This document shows, piece by piece, positions 7,039 through 15,224 of a DNA stretch of 26,483 nucleotides. The notes beneath the pieces were generated by a model. The model searched no databases, was not told the DNA's origin, and saw only the letters and a program-made list of their open reading frames with translations. Where the stretch lies: contig JALRGK010000033.1 of the NCBI GenBank assembly GCA_023253415.1, positions 1 to 26,483 on the forward strand, in the 5' to 3' direction. This DNA is from Rhodocyclaceae bacterium (GTDB lineage: Bacteria > Pseudomonadota > Gammaproteobacteria > Burkholderiales > Rhodocyclaceae). The translations under genes were made by a program, and so were the position numbers. Position 1 is the stretch's first letter; every line of letters starts with the position of its first letter.

Positions 7039-7920
7039 ATGCCCCCAATTGTATCGCTTCCCTTCCCGCTCGCGACGCTGCTGACGATCATTGCTGCAAT
7101 TGCCTACGGTCTGCTGACCTGGCAGGTGCTGCGTCAGATCGCCCGCCAATCGCCCTCCAGACTGGCCCAGCACCTTGCTGCAGGCAAACCCTCTTCGACT
7201 CAGACAGGTCTTTCCCCAGCGCTCCTCGGCTTCGCCATTGCCGTCCACGGCACCGCGCTGTATCTCGACATGTTCGATGACGGCGCCGTCCGCTTTTCGT
7301 TTGCACTCACCGTCTCGGTCATCTTGTGGCTCGCGGTGGTGTTGCATGGCTTTGAAAGCCTGGCTTACAAGCAGCGCGGTCTTCTGGCGCTGATTCTGCC
7401 CGTTGCCACCGCCGGTGTCTTGCTGCCCCTGATCTTTCCGGTTGAGCACCCGCTGATTCATATCAATGCCTGGCTCTTCCGCCTCCACTTCATTCTTGCC
7501 ATGCTGGCTTATGGTGTGTTCTTGCTGGCCACGCTGCAGGCCTGTCTGCTCTGGATCGCCGAACGGGAGCTGCACCATCCCGCCAAACTCACCACCGAGC
7601 CACGCTTTCCCCCGTTACTCCGTATGGAGAACCTTCTCTTTCGCATGCTGGGTATTGCCTTTCTTTTGCTGACGGCATCACTGGCCACCGGCCTTCTGGT
7701 TTCAGAACAGTTTTACGGACAATGGATCCGGGCTGATCACAAAACCATCTTTGCCTTCCTATCCTGGATGATCTTCGGCGCACTGCTTATTGGCCGCAGG
7801 ATACGTGGCTGGCGTGGCGCCAAAGCAACCGGCTGGACGATCAGCGGTTTCGTCATGCTGTTGCTGGCCTATGTCGGCAGCCGTTTTGTACTGGAAGTGC
7901 TCCTTAACCGGGCATCATGA
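7039..7920 (+). CDS. CcsA/YpjD-like cytochrome c assembly membrane protein
   Basis: 293-residue polytopic inner-membrane protein with about eight hydrophobic segments, of the CcsA/CcmC/YpjD superfamily (cytochrome c assembly domain). Members handle haem on the outer face of the membrane. Candidate haem-ligand or core histidines are His70 (AIAVHGTAL), His150 (WLFRLHFILAMLAYG) and His234 (RADHKTIFAFLSW). The tryptophan-rich WWD signature of true CcsA is not evident, so it fits the short YpjD-like branch commonly found beside ffh, whose role is not settled. Its stop overlaps the pilB start (ATGA), which points to co-transcription with the pilus genes. Confidence 0.85.
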   Translation: MPPIVSLPFPLATLLTIIAAIAYGLLTWQVLRQIARQSPSRLAQHLAAGKPSSTQTGLSPALLGFAIAVHGTALYLDMFDDGAVRFSFALTVSVILWLAVVLHGFESLAYKQRGLLALILPVATAGVLLPLIFPVEHPLIHINAWLFRLHFILAMLAYGVFLLATLQACLLWIAERELHHPAKLTTEPRFPPLLRMENLLFRMLGIAFLLLTASLATGLLVSEQFYGQWIRADHKTIFAFLSWMIFGALLIGRRIRGWRGAKATGWTISGFVMLLLAYVGSRFVLEVLLNRAS

Positions 7921-9605
7921 GCATTCTTGCCCGCGCACTGATACAGAGCGGGCAAATTCCCGACAGCGATGCTGTCGAACGCTGCGTTCAACGGGCTCGC
8001 CAACGCCAGACGAGCCTGCCCGCCGAGCTGGTCGCCGCGACACTGATCGATAGCCAGACGCTGATGCGCTTTATCGAAGACTCCTTCGGCTTTCTTTGCG
8101 TGGAACAGGCGACGTTACAGGATTCGGCATTGCTGCCCCCCGGCAATCTCACGCCTACCCCGCGCTACCTCCCCATCAGCGTATCCGGTAAACGATTACG
8201 ACTGGCGATGGCGGACCCGACCGATGATGCCCTAATCAATGCCTTACGCTTCCAGACGGGCTTTGACATTGAACCGTGTGTTGCCGATGTTCTGCAATTG
8301 ATTCACTTCGCTGAAGGCACCACACAGATCAAGACAGACCAAAGCGGCCATGATGCCGGCAGCGTTGATGATCGTCAGGTCGAAGACGCCCCTGTCGTCC
8401 GCTTTCTGCAAAAGACCATGAGCATCGCCATTGAACGCGGGGCTTCGGATATCCACTTCGAACCCTACGAGCACAATTACCGGGTGCGCTACAGAATCGA
8501 TGGAATTTTGCAGACGCAAGGCACGCCGCCGGACGACTACAAGGACATGATCGCATCCCGGCTGAAAATTCTGGCAAAACTGGACATCGCCGAGAAACGA
8601 TTGCCACAGGACGGACAACTTCGTACCCGTACGGATGATGGCACACTCGTCGACCTGCGCATCAGCACCATGCCGACTTTATACGGTGAAAAAATCGTCC
8701 TGCGTATTCTGGACCGAGAGGATGCGCGCTTGTCCATCGAAGCCCTGGGGCTTTCAGCCCCACAACTGGCCTTACTGACTCAAGCGATCCACCAAACAAG
8801 CGGCATGATTCTCGTGACCGGCCCGACCGGATCCGGCAAAACCGTAACGCTTTACGCCTGCCTCAATGTCCTCAATCAAACCGGCGTCAACATTGCGACG
8901 GTGGAAGATCCCGTTGAAATCCCAGTCAACGGGATCAATCAGGTCAATATAGACGAACGGACAGGATTAAGTTTTGCGGTAGCCTTGCGTGCCTTCATGC
9001 GTCAGGACCCGGACATCCTGATGGTCGGTGAAATCCGTGATGCGGAAACCGCCGAAACAGCAGTCAAGGCCGCTCAGACCGGGCACCTCGTGCTATCCAC
9101 GCTGCACACCCGTTCGGCACCGGCTGCACTGGAGCGGCTACGGCAACTTGGACTGGCGGACTACAGTGTGGCTGGCAGTGTTCTACTAGTGATTGCCCAG
9201 CGCCTGGTGCGCCGTCTGTGTGAGTGCCGGGCACAAGCGCCACTTTCAGACCCACAACTTAAAGATGCCGGCTTCTCTGATGACGAAATTGCTGCCTACC
9301 ACAGCGGCCAATGGATCCCCTATCAGCCTGTGGGTTGCCCCCGTTGCCACGGCACAGGTTATCGTGGGCGCGTTGGTGTTTTTGAAGTGATGCCGGTAAC
9401 GCCGGATCTGCAGCAACTGATGCTTGCAGCCGCCAGTAGCAGCGCTCTCGCTAGGCAATGTCGCCAATCCGGCATTCCAAGTCTGCGTCAGGCCGGCCTG
9501 GAAAAAGTGATCCGGGGGCTCACCTCACTGACGGAAATTCTCTCGGAGACAGAGATAGAAACCGCATCAACCACGTTGGATGGCTCACTTCGGAATCATG
9601 GCTAA
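7917..9605 (+). CDS. pilB: Type IV pilus assembly ATPase PilB
   Basis: Cytoplasmic hexameric ATPase that powers pilus extension. It has 562 residues, the usual PilB length. An N-terminal MshEN-like region (about 1-140) is followed by the GspE/PilB core: Walker A GPTGSGKT (302-309), Asp box (VEDPVEIPVNGINQVNID), Walker B region (DPDILMVGEIRDAETAE), His box (TGHLVLSTLHT) and a zinc site (Cys435, Cys437, Cys474, Cys477). The His-box continuation (RSAPAALERLRQLGL) differs from the common NDAPATLTRLLNMGV, so GspE-like function cannot be fully excluded. The neighbouring pilC supports the pilus assignment. The ATG overlaps the preceding stop by 4 bases. Confidence 0.9.
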   Translation: MSILARALIQSGQIPDSDAVERCVQRARQRQTSLPAELVAATLIDSQTLMRFIEDSFGFLCVEQATLQDSALLPPGNLTPTPRYLPISVSGKRLRLAMADPTDDALINALRFQTGFDIEPCVADVLQLIHFAEGTTQIKTDQSGHDAGSVDDRQVEDAPVVRFLQKTMSIAIERGASDIHFEPYEHNYRVRYRIDGILQTQGTPPDDYKDMIASRLKILAKLDIAEKRLPQDGQLRTRTDDGTLVDLRISTMPTLYGEKIVLRILDREDARLSIEALGLSAPQLALLTQAIHQTSGMILVTGPTGSGKTVTLYACLNVLNQTGVNIATVEDPVEIPVNGINQVNIDERTGLSFAVALRAFMRQDPDILMVGEIRDAETAETAVKAAQTGHLVLSTLHTRSAPAALERLRQLGLADYSVAGSVLLVIAQRLVRRLCECRAQAPLSDPQLKDAGFSDDEIAAYHSGQWIPYQPVGCPRCHGTGYRGRVGVFEVMPVTPDLQQLMLAAASSSALARQCRQSGIPSLRQAGLEKVIRGLTSLTEILSETEIETASTTLDGSLRNHG

Positions 9606-10800
9606 ATCAAATCCGGCCAGACGGTATCTGTGGACCGGCGTTGCAAGGAATGGTACGCCGCTGAATGGCGAGATCATGGCCAGCAACGACGTTCGGGCGC
9701 GGGTGGAGTTGCGTCGAAGAGGCATCACACCGGTCCGTGTCGAACGCCCCTGGCGTCTACCTCAACGCATCCCTGCCAAAACGATCACCCTAGTATTACG
9801 CCAGATGGCCACGTTGATTCACGCTGGCATTCCGTTACTTGCGGCGCTAGACACACTGGCCAAAACCCAGTCTCTATCAACCGTTAGTCGCGCCCTGCTG
9901 GAAATGCGCAACGAACTACAAATGGGTCGGAGCCTGGCGCAATCGATGCAACAACACCCCTCGCTGTTCGACCGCATGACATGCACACTGGTCGCCGCCG
10001 GCGAACAAGCAGGACTCCTGGATCTCATGCTTGAACGCATTGCCAGCTATCGCGAAAAAATGCTGGCGATCCGTAGCAAAGTCCATAGCGCCATGGCATA
10101 CCCCCTCGCCATTCTCGCTATTGCCGGCATTGTCACCATACTCATGCTTACCCTGGTGATACCGGCTTTCGAAACCACCTTCAGCAGCTTCGGTGCCGCC
10201 CTGCCCTGGCCAACCCGGATACTCATTAACCTCGCCAGCACCTTCCAGACCTATGGCCTGTGGCTGATCACACTGCTCACGCTTGGTATCGTCGCGGTTT
10301 ATCACTCCTGGCAGCAGCGACCACACTGGCAAACCCGAACAGATGGCTGGCTGCTTCGCTTACCTGGAATTGGCAAGCTGTTGCAACAAGCGGCACTTGC
10401 CCGCTGGAGCCAGACATTGGCCAGCCTGATCGGTGCGGGCATTCCCCTGCTTGATGCGTTGGGCCCCGCCGGAGATAGCGCCGGTAACCGATGCTTCATC
10501 GCCCCGACCCGCCAAATTCAGCAACTGCTTCAGCAGGGCACTAGTTTTTCGTCCAGTCTGTCGGGCCACCCCGTGTTTTCAGCGCTGACGGTCCAGATGG
10601 TCGCCGTTGGCGAGGCGTCGGGCACATTGGACGATATGCTCAGAAAAATTGCCGACATTTACGAGCGCGAAGTCAATGACACCGTCAGCACCCTCAGCAA
10701 CCTGATGGAACCCCTGATGATGCTTTTCCTCGGTCTGATCATAGGCGGCATGGTCATTGCTATGTACTTGCCGATTTTCCAGCTTGGCAATGTGCTTTAG
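9598..10800 (+). CDS. pilC: Type IV pilus inner-membrane platform protein PilC
   Basis: Polytopic platform protein working with PilB. It is a 400-residue protein with two T2SSF repeats: the first around RQMATLIHAGIPLLAALDTL and LVAAGEQAGLLDLMLERIA, the second around RWSQTLASLIGAGIPLLDAL and MVAVGEASGTLDDMLRKIA. Three membrane segments lie near residues 160-185, 216-236 and 370-395, the last being LIIGGMVIAMYLPIFQLG, typical of PilC. The start MAKSNPARRY overlaps the pilB stop by 8 bases; an in-frame ATG 18 bases earlier (9580) is also possible. No prepilin peptidase gene (pilD) follows, unlike many betaproteobacteria. Confidence 0.92.
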   Translation: MAKSNPARRYLWTGVARNGTPLNGEIMASNDVRARVELRRRGITPVRVERPWRLPQRIPAKTITLVLRQMATLIHAGIPLLAALDTLAKTQSLSTVSRALLEMRNELQMGRSLAQSMQQHPSLFDRMTCTLVAAGEQAGLLDLMLERIASYREKMLAIRSKVHSAMAYPLAILAIAGIVTILMLTLVIPAFETTFSSFGAALPWPTRILINLASTFQTYGLWLITLLTLGIVAVYHSWQQRPHWQTRTDGWLLRLPGIGKLLQQAALARWSQTLASLIGAGIPLLDALGPAGDSAGNRCFIAPTRQIQQLLQQGTSFSSSLSGHPVFSALTVQMVAVGEASGTLDDMLRKIADIYEREVNDTVSTLSNLMEPLMMLFLGLIIGGMVIAMYLPIFQLGNVL

Positions 10801-10830
10801 AACGGCTTACAGAAATCGACTCGAGTCCGC

Positions 10831-10836
10831 TATAAT
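10831..10836 (+). promoter_or_regulatory. perfect -10 box before the DUF502 gene
   Basis: TATAAT at 10831-10836 in the 75-base gap after pilC. The best -35 candidate is the weak TTACAG (10807-10812, 18-base spacer). It suggests that the DUF502-aspS-barstar-nudB genes have a promoter separate from the pil genes. Confidence 0.5.
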
Positions 10837-10856
10837 CAAGGGTTTGGAACCTATCT

Positions 10857-10869
10857 GCCGCAATGCGGC
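10857..10869 (+). promoter_or_regulatory. small hairpin in front of the DUF502 start codon
   Basis: GCCGC-AAT-GCGGC, a perfect 5-bp stem ending 6 bases before the ATG at 10876. It covers the only weak ribosome-binding candidate (GGCG), so it could dampen initiation. It may also be chance. Confidence 0.3.
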
Positions 10870-10875
10870 GAACCG

Positions 10876-11523
10876 ATGAAACGCTACTTCATTACCGGCC
10901 TGCTGATCTGGGCGCCGCTTGGCATCACGATCTGGGTGCTCTCGCTGATTCTGGGCATGATGGATCAATCCATCATGCTGCTCCCTAGCGATTGGCAGCC
11001 CCGCGCCCTACTCGGCTTTCACCTGCCGGGTATGGGAGCCCTGCTGACGTTGCTCGTAGTTTTTGTCACCGGTTTGCTCACCGCAAACTTTATCGGCCAA
11101 CGGCTGGTGCGCTGGTGGGAAGCACTCCTTCACCGTATCCCGGTCGTTAGGTCGGTCTACCAGAGCGTCAAACAGATCTCCGACACGGTATTTTCACCAT
11201 CGGGACAGGCCTTCCGCCAAGCGGTTCTGGTGCAATACCCGCGACCCGGCAGCTGGACAATCGGCTTTCTGACCGGTACGCCGGGGGGTGAAATTGCGGC
11301 CCATCTGGGTAAAGACATGGTCAGCCTCTACGTACCCACGACACCAAATCCAACTTCCGGTTTCTTTCTGATGGTACCTAAAGCCGACGTTGTCGAACTC
11401 GACATGTCTGTTGAAGACGCCCTGAAATACCTGATTTCCATGGGCGTTGTCGCGCCCACATCCCCCAAGACACTCACAACGAATGCCAACGCTGTCGCGG
11501 CCGAGACATACGTTGGTGACTGA
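10876..11523 (+). CDS. DUF502 family membrane protein
   Basis: 215-residue inner-membrane protein of the DUF502 (COG2928) family, function unknown. It has two hydrophobic segments (about 3-27 and 53-74), then the conserved stretch RIPVVRSVYQSVKQISDTVF and a soluble domain with GFLTG, VSLYVPTTPNPTSGFFLMVP and EDALKYLISMGVV, all typical of the family. DUF502 genes commonly lie directly upstream of aspS in beta- and gammaproteobacteria, often after an FmdB zinc-ribbon gene; here no FmdB gene is present between pilC and this gene. Spacing to aspS is 29 bases, so they are probably co-transcribed. Confidence 0.88.
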   Translation: MKRYFITGLLIWAPLGITIWVLSLILGMMDQSIMLLPSDWQPRALLGFHLPGMGALLTLLVVFVTGLLTANFIGQRLVRWWEALLHRIPVVRSVYQSVKQISDTVFSPSGQAFRQAVLVQYPRPGSWTIGFLTGTPGGEIAAHLGKDMVSLYVPTTPNPTSGFFLMVPKADVVELDMSVEDALKYLISMGVVAPTSPKTLTTNANAVAAETYVGD

Positions 11524-11552
11524 TTTCAACACTGAAGAAAAGCAAGACTCTC

Positions 11553-13346
11553 ATGCGTACTCACTACTGTAGCGACCTCAACCCTTCGCTCAACGAACAG
11601 ATCGTCACCCTCGCCGGCTGGGCACATCGTCGCCGCGACCACGGTGGTGTGATCTTCATCGATCTGCGTGACCGCAGCGGTCTGGCGCAGGTGGTCTGCG
11701 ACCCCGACCGTGCCGACATGTTCAAGATCGCCGAATCCGTGCGTGGTGAGTTCTGCCTGAAAATCACCGGCAAAGTGCGCCCGCGTCCGGCCGGGACGGA
11801 AAACACCACGCTGGCCTCCGGCGGCATTGAAGTGCTGTGCCATGAGATCGAAGTGCTAAACCCGTCAGTCACGCCACCGTTCCAGGTGGATGAAGAACAT
11901 CTGTCAGAAACCGTACGGCTCACCCACCGCGTAATTGATCTACGTCGCCCTGCGATGCAGAAGAATCTGCAACTGCGCTACCGCGTGGCCCGCGCCTTCC
12001 GCCGCTACCTGGATGACAACGGCTTTATCGATATCGAAACGCCGATGCTGACTAAATCAACGCCGGAAGGCGCTCGTGACTACCTGGTGCCATCGCGCGT
12101 GCACGATGGCCAGTTCTTTGCCCTGCCCCAGTCACCGCAGCTCTTCAAACAGCTGCTGATGGTCGCTGGCTTTGATCGTTACTACCAAATTGTTAAGTGC
12201 TTCCGCGACGAAGATCTGCGTGCCGATCGCCAACCTGAATTTACCCAGGTGGATATCGAAACCTCATTCCTGAGCGAAGAGGAGATCATGGGTCTCATGG
12301 AGGGCCTGATCCGTTACGTCTTCAAAGACGCCATGGATGTGGATCTGCCGAACCCCTTCCCGCGCATCACCTACGCCGAAGCGATGGCACGTTTCGGCTC
12401 GGACAAACCCGACATGCGCGTCACACTGGAACTGACCGATGTCACTGACGCTGTCGCCGATGTGGCCTTCAAAGTTTTCAGCGGACCAGCGACAACCGGT
12501 GGCCGGGTGGCGGCTATGCGCATTCCGGGCGGTGCTTCGCTGTCGCGTGGTGAAATCGATGAGTACACAAAATTCGTCAGCATCTATGGCGCCAAGGGCC
12601 TCGCCTACATCAAGGTGAACGATGCCTCACAACCGAATGAAACCGGTCTGCAATCGCCCATCGTCAAAAACCTGCACGAGACCGCACTCAAGACCATTCT
12701 GGAACGCACTGGTGCACAAAGCGGCGACCTGATTTTCTTCGGTGCCGACAAGACCAAGGTAGTCAACGATGCACTGGGTGCCCTGCGCGTCAAGATCGGC
12801 CATGAAAAGAATTTCATGAACGGGACCCTCTGGGCGCCGATCTGGGTGATTGACTTCCCGATGTTCGAATACGACGAGGATGACAAGCGCTGGAACGCCT
12901 GTCATCACCCGTTCACCAGCCCGAAGGATGCACATATTGACCTGCTGACCAGCGATCCGGGGCAGTGCTTGGCTAAAGCCTACGACATCGCGCTCAATGG
13001 CTGGGAAATCGGTGGCGGCTCGGTGCGTATCCACCGCGCCGATGTACAGGAAAAAGTGTTCAGCGCACTCGGCATCGACGAAGCAGAACAGAAGCAGAAA
13101 TTCGGCTTCCTGCTCGATGCGCTGAAGTATGGCGCACCGCCGCATGGTGGCCTGGCTTTCGGTCTGGATCGCATCGTTACCATGATGACTGGTGCCGAAT
13201 CGATCCGCGACGTGATCGCTTTCCCGAAAACCCAGCGTGCCCAGTGCCTGCTCACCGATGCCCCCTCGCCGGTCGACGAGAAACAATTGCGCGAGCTGCA
13301 TATCCGTCTGCGTCAGCCGGTGGCGACCGAAGCCGCTAAAGCCTGA
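11553..13346 (+). CDS. aspS: Aspartyl-tRNA synthetase, probably non-discriminating
   Basis: Class II synthetase of 597 residues, the normal bacterial length with the GAD insertion domain. Visible: the OB-fold anticodon domain (GWAHRRRDHGGVIFIDLRD), motif 1 region (FIDIETPMLTKSTPEGARDY), the flipping-loop region, motif 2 (FRDEDLRADRQPEFTQVD), the GAD domain (about 285-420) and motif 3 (GGLAFGLDRIVTMM). His30 and Gly81 in the anticodon domain match the residues found in the non-discriminating Pseudomonas aeruginosa enzyme, whereas E. coli has Leu in the first place. That suggests it also charges tRNA-Asn, for conversion by GatCAB. This specificity is an inference. Confidence 0.97.
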   Translation: MRTHYCSDLNPSLNEQIVTLAGWAHRRRDHGGVIFIDLRDRSGLAQVVCDPDRADMFKIAESVRGEFCLKITGKVRPRPAGTENTTLASGGIEVLCHEIEVLNPSVTPPFQVDEEHLSETVRLTHRVIDLRRPAMQKNLQLRYRVARAFRRYLDDNGFIDIETPMLTKSTPEGARDYLVPSRVHDGQFFALPQSPQLFKQLLMVAGFDRYYQIVKCFRDEDLRADRQPEFTQVDIETSFLSEEEIMGLMEGLIRYVFKDAMDVDLPNPFPRITYAEAMARFGSDKPDMRVTLELTDVTDAVADVAFKVFSGPATTGGRVAAMRIPGGASLSRGEIDEYTKFVSIYGAKGLAYIKVNDASQPNETGLQSPIVKNLHETALKTILERTGAQSGDLIFFGADKTKVVNDALGALRVKIGHEKNFMNGTLWAPIWVIDFPMFEYDEDDKRWNACHHPFTSPKDAHIDLLTSDPGQCLAKAYDIALNGWEIGGGSVRIHRADVQEKVFSALGIDEAEQKQKFGFLLDALKYGAPPHGGLAFGLDRIVTMMTGAESIRDVIAFPKTQRAQCLLTDAPSPVDEKQLRELHIRLRQPVATEAAKA

Positions 13347-13358
13347 CCGAAAGACCGC

Positions 13359-13802
13359 GTGAACCCCGCCGCTTTTGCCCGCCTGCTCGAAGATGCCGAG
13401 CGGGCCGGGGTTTACCATCTGACACCGGGTGGCATTGATGCACTGGCTGAAGCCTGTGCACAAGCCGACTTGGAGCTCATTCGCGTGCCGCTGAAAGAAA
13501 CGCCACGCATGTCGGATGCACTGGAAACGCTCACAAAGGCAACCCGCTGCCCGGCTCATGAGGGGGCGCATCTTGATGATCTTTCCGAGATGCTCAGTGA
13601 TTTTTCCTGGCTTCCCGCCACGGGTTACGTGGTGCTCGTGGAAGATGCGGACAATCTGATTGCATCCGACCCAACGGGTGTTCAGAAAATGCTGGAAGCC
13701 TTTCAGGCAGCAAGCCACCACTGGCAAGGGCAGGAGATGCCTTTCTGGGCTTTTATCGGTTTACGCGGTGATGGCATTGCCCTCCTTCCGATGATCGGCT
13801 AA
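13359..13802 (+). CDS. Barstar-like protein
   Basis: 147 residues starting with GTG at 13359, 12 bases after aspS; the nearest ribosome-site candidate (GAAAG) is weak. The middle part has features of the barstar (ribonuclease inhibitor) family: a short N-terminal strand-helix unit, RCPAHEGAHLDDLSEMLSD and then FSWLPATGYVVLVEDADNL, matching the helix-strand core in which barstar places its barnase-binding residues. No barnase or other ribonuclease toxin gene is nearby, so it may be an orphan inhibitor or a domesticated regulator. Its position between aspS and nudB, 5 bases before nudB, suggests a stable operon member. Function is not known. Confidence 0.72.
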   Translation: MNPAAFARLLEDAERAGVYHLTPGGIDALAEACAQADLELIRVPLKETPRMSDALETLTKATRCPAHEGAHLDDLSEMLSDFSWLPATGYVVLVEDADNLIASDPTGVQKMLEAFQAASHHWQGQEMPFWAFIGLRGDGIALLPMIG

Positions 13803-13807
13803 TCGTC

Positions 13808-14257
13808 ATGACGGCCGGCTACAAATGCCCCGAATCTGTACTGGTGGTCATTTATACGACTGACCTGCAGGTACTGCTGCTTGAACGCGCCAAACACCCC
13901 GGTTACTGGCAATCTGTCACCGGCAGCCGTGAAGTTGGTGAAAGTTTTCTGGCGACCGCTGTGCGGGAAGTTCATGAAGAGACAGGCCTGTCTATCAAAC
14001 CGGACCAATTGCGTGTCTGGCCCGTTCAAAACAGATACACCATCATGCCAGAGTGGCGGCATCGCTACGCCCCGGAGGTGACACATAATCTGGAGCAGGT
14101 TTTTTCCATCTGCTTGCCCACCACATGCGATATCCAGATCGCCCCCGACGAACACCGCGCCTGGCGCTGGACCCCCTGGAAAGACGCCGCGGCTGCCTGC
14201 TTTTCTGCCAGCAATCGCGAGGCAATTCTGCAGCTGCCCGCCATCAAGCCGTCATAA
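13808..14257 (+). CDS. nudB: Dihydroneopterin triphosphate diphosphatase (Nudix)
   Basis: NudB hydrolyses dihydroneopterin triphosphate to the monophosphate in folate synthesis and also acts on dATP in vitro. The 149-residue protein has a full Nudix box at residues 39-61 (G-x5-E-x7-REVHEETGL). The upstream segment (KHPGYWQSVTGSREVGE) and the downstream Trp-Arg-Trp block (EHRAWRWTPWKDAA) are characteristic of the subfamily, as is the place after aspS. It starts 5 bases after the barstar-like gene. Nudix substrate choice cannot be proven from sequence, but the family signature and gene order are consistent. Confidence 0.9.
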   Translation: MTAGYKCPESVLVVIYTTDLQVLLLERAKHPGYWQSVTGSREVGESFLATAVREVHEETGLSIKPDQLRVWPVQNRYTIMPEWRHRYAPEVTHNLEQVFSICLPTTCDIQIAPDEHRAWRWTPWKDAAAACFSASNREAILQLPAIKPS

Positions 14258-14261
14258 CACT

Positions 14262-14289
14262 TTGCGAAGCTGTCCATGCTCGCTACAAT
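14262..14289 (+). promoter_or_regulatory. predicted promoter of argB
   Basis: TTGCGA (14262-14267), 16-base spacer, TACAAT (14284-14289), with 4/6 and 5/6 matches. It lies in the 73-base gap after nudB and gives a leader of about 35 bases before the argB ATG. No ARG-box palindrome was recognised. Confidence 0.55.
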
Positions 14290-14330
14290 CGCCGCCAACC
14301 TCTTCTATTTATCTGACCGACGGATTTGAT

Positions 14331-15224
14331 ATGACCATCGCTCAACCGCACGAAAACATCGCCCTCGAAGCCAAGGTTCTGGCAGAAGCACTCCCTTTCC
14401 TGAAGCGCTTCCATGGCAAGACCATCGTCGTCAAATACGGCGGCAATGCGATGACGGAAGAAAGTCTCAAACAATCATTCGCGAATGACGTTGTCCTGCT
14501 CAAATTGGTTGGTCTGAACCCGGTGGTTGTTCATGGTGGTGGCCCACAAATCGAGCAGATGCTGACGCAGGTTGGTAAAAAGGGCGAGTTCATCCAGGGG
14601 ATGCGCGTTACCGATGCTGAAACCATGCGCATTGTCGAAATGGTGCTCGGCGGTGAGGTCAACAAGGATATCGTCGGCCTGATTAACCAGAATGGCGGTA
14701 AAGCGGTTGGGCTGACTGGCAAGGATGCTGGCCTGATCCGTGCAAAAAAACTCATGCTGCCCAAACATGGAAGCCCATCTGAGTTGCTCGATATCGGTCT
14801 GGTCGGCGACATCCAGCAAATTGATCCGTCCATCGTTCACCATCTGGTGTCCGGCGCCTTTATTCCGGTGATTGCGCCGATTGGGTATGGTCCGGATGGC
14901 GAGACCTACAACATCAATGCTGATGTCGTCGCCGGCAAAATGGCCGAGGTACTCGGTGCCGAGAAACTGGTTCTGCTCACCAACACCCCAGGCGTTCTGG
15001 ATAAAGCGGGCAACCTGCTCACAGGTCTCACGCCGCGAGACATTGACGATATGGTGGCAGACGGCACGCTGTCTGGCGGCATGCTGCCGAAAATATCTTC
15101 GGCACTGGACGCCGCCCGTAATGGTGTGAAGGGTGTCCATATTATCGATGGCCGCGTGCCCCATGCCCTGCTGCTCGAGATCCTGACGCAACACGGTGTT
15201 GGGACAATGATCAAGTCAAGCTGA
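14331..15224 (+). CDS. argB: Acetylglutamate kinase
   Basis: ArgB phosphorylates N-acetylglutamate, the second step of arginine synthesis. It has 297 residues of the amino-acid kinase fold: KYGGNAM (35-41), VVVHGGGPQIEQML, the GMRVTDAETM substrate loop and GLTGKDAGLI, followed by INADVVAGKMAEVLGAEKL and a C-terminal GTM. An N-terminal helix of about 25 residues precedes the first strand; in the family this extension is linked to hexameric, arginine-inhibited enzymes, so feedback control by arginine is likely (inference). An in-frame ATG further upstream (14262) overlaps the promoter and is not used in this call. Its TGA shares one base with the ATG of the HAD gene. Confidence 0.97.
   Translation: MTIAQPHENIALEAKVLAEALPFLKRFHGKTIVVKYGGNAMTEESLKQSFANDVVLLKLVGLNPVVVHGGGPQIEQMLTQVGKKGEFIQGMRVTDAETMRIVEMVLGGEVNKDIVGLINQNGGKAVGLTGKDAGLIRAKKLMLPKHGSPSELLDIGLVGDIQQIDPSIVHHLVSGAFIPVIAPIGYGPDGETYNINADVVAGKMAEVLGAEKLVLLTNTPGVLDKAGNLLTGLTPRDIDDMVADGTLSGGMLPKISSALDAARNGVKGVHIIDGRVPHALLLEILTQHGVGTMIKSS

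Noticed and set aside
12627..13727. 366-codon open frame antisense to aspS and the barstar-like gene
   Set aside because: It mirrors the third-codon bias of aspS; the translation has no domain I recognise, and the aspS strand is clearly coding.
14475..15194. 239-codon frame antisense to argB (and a 211-codon one antisense to hemB at 16135-16770)
   Set aside because: Shadow frames of clear enzymes; no ribosome site or family features.
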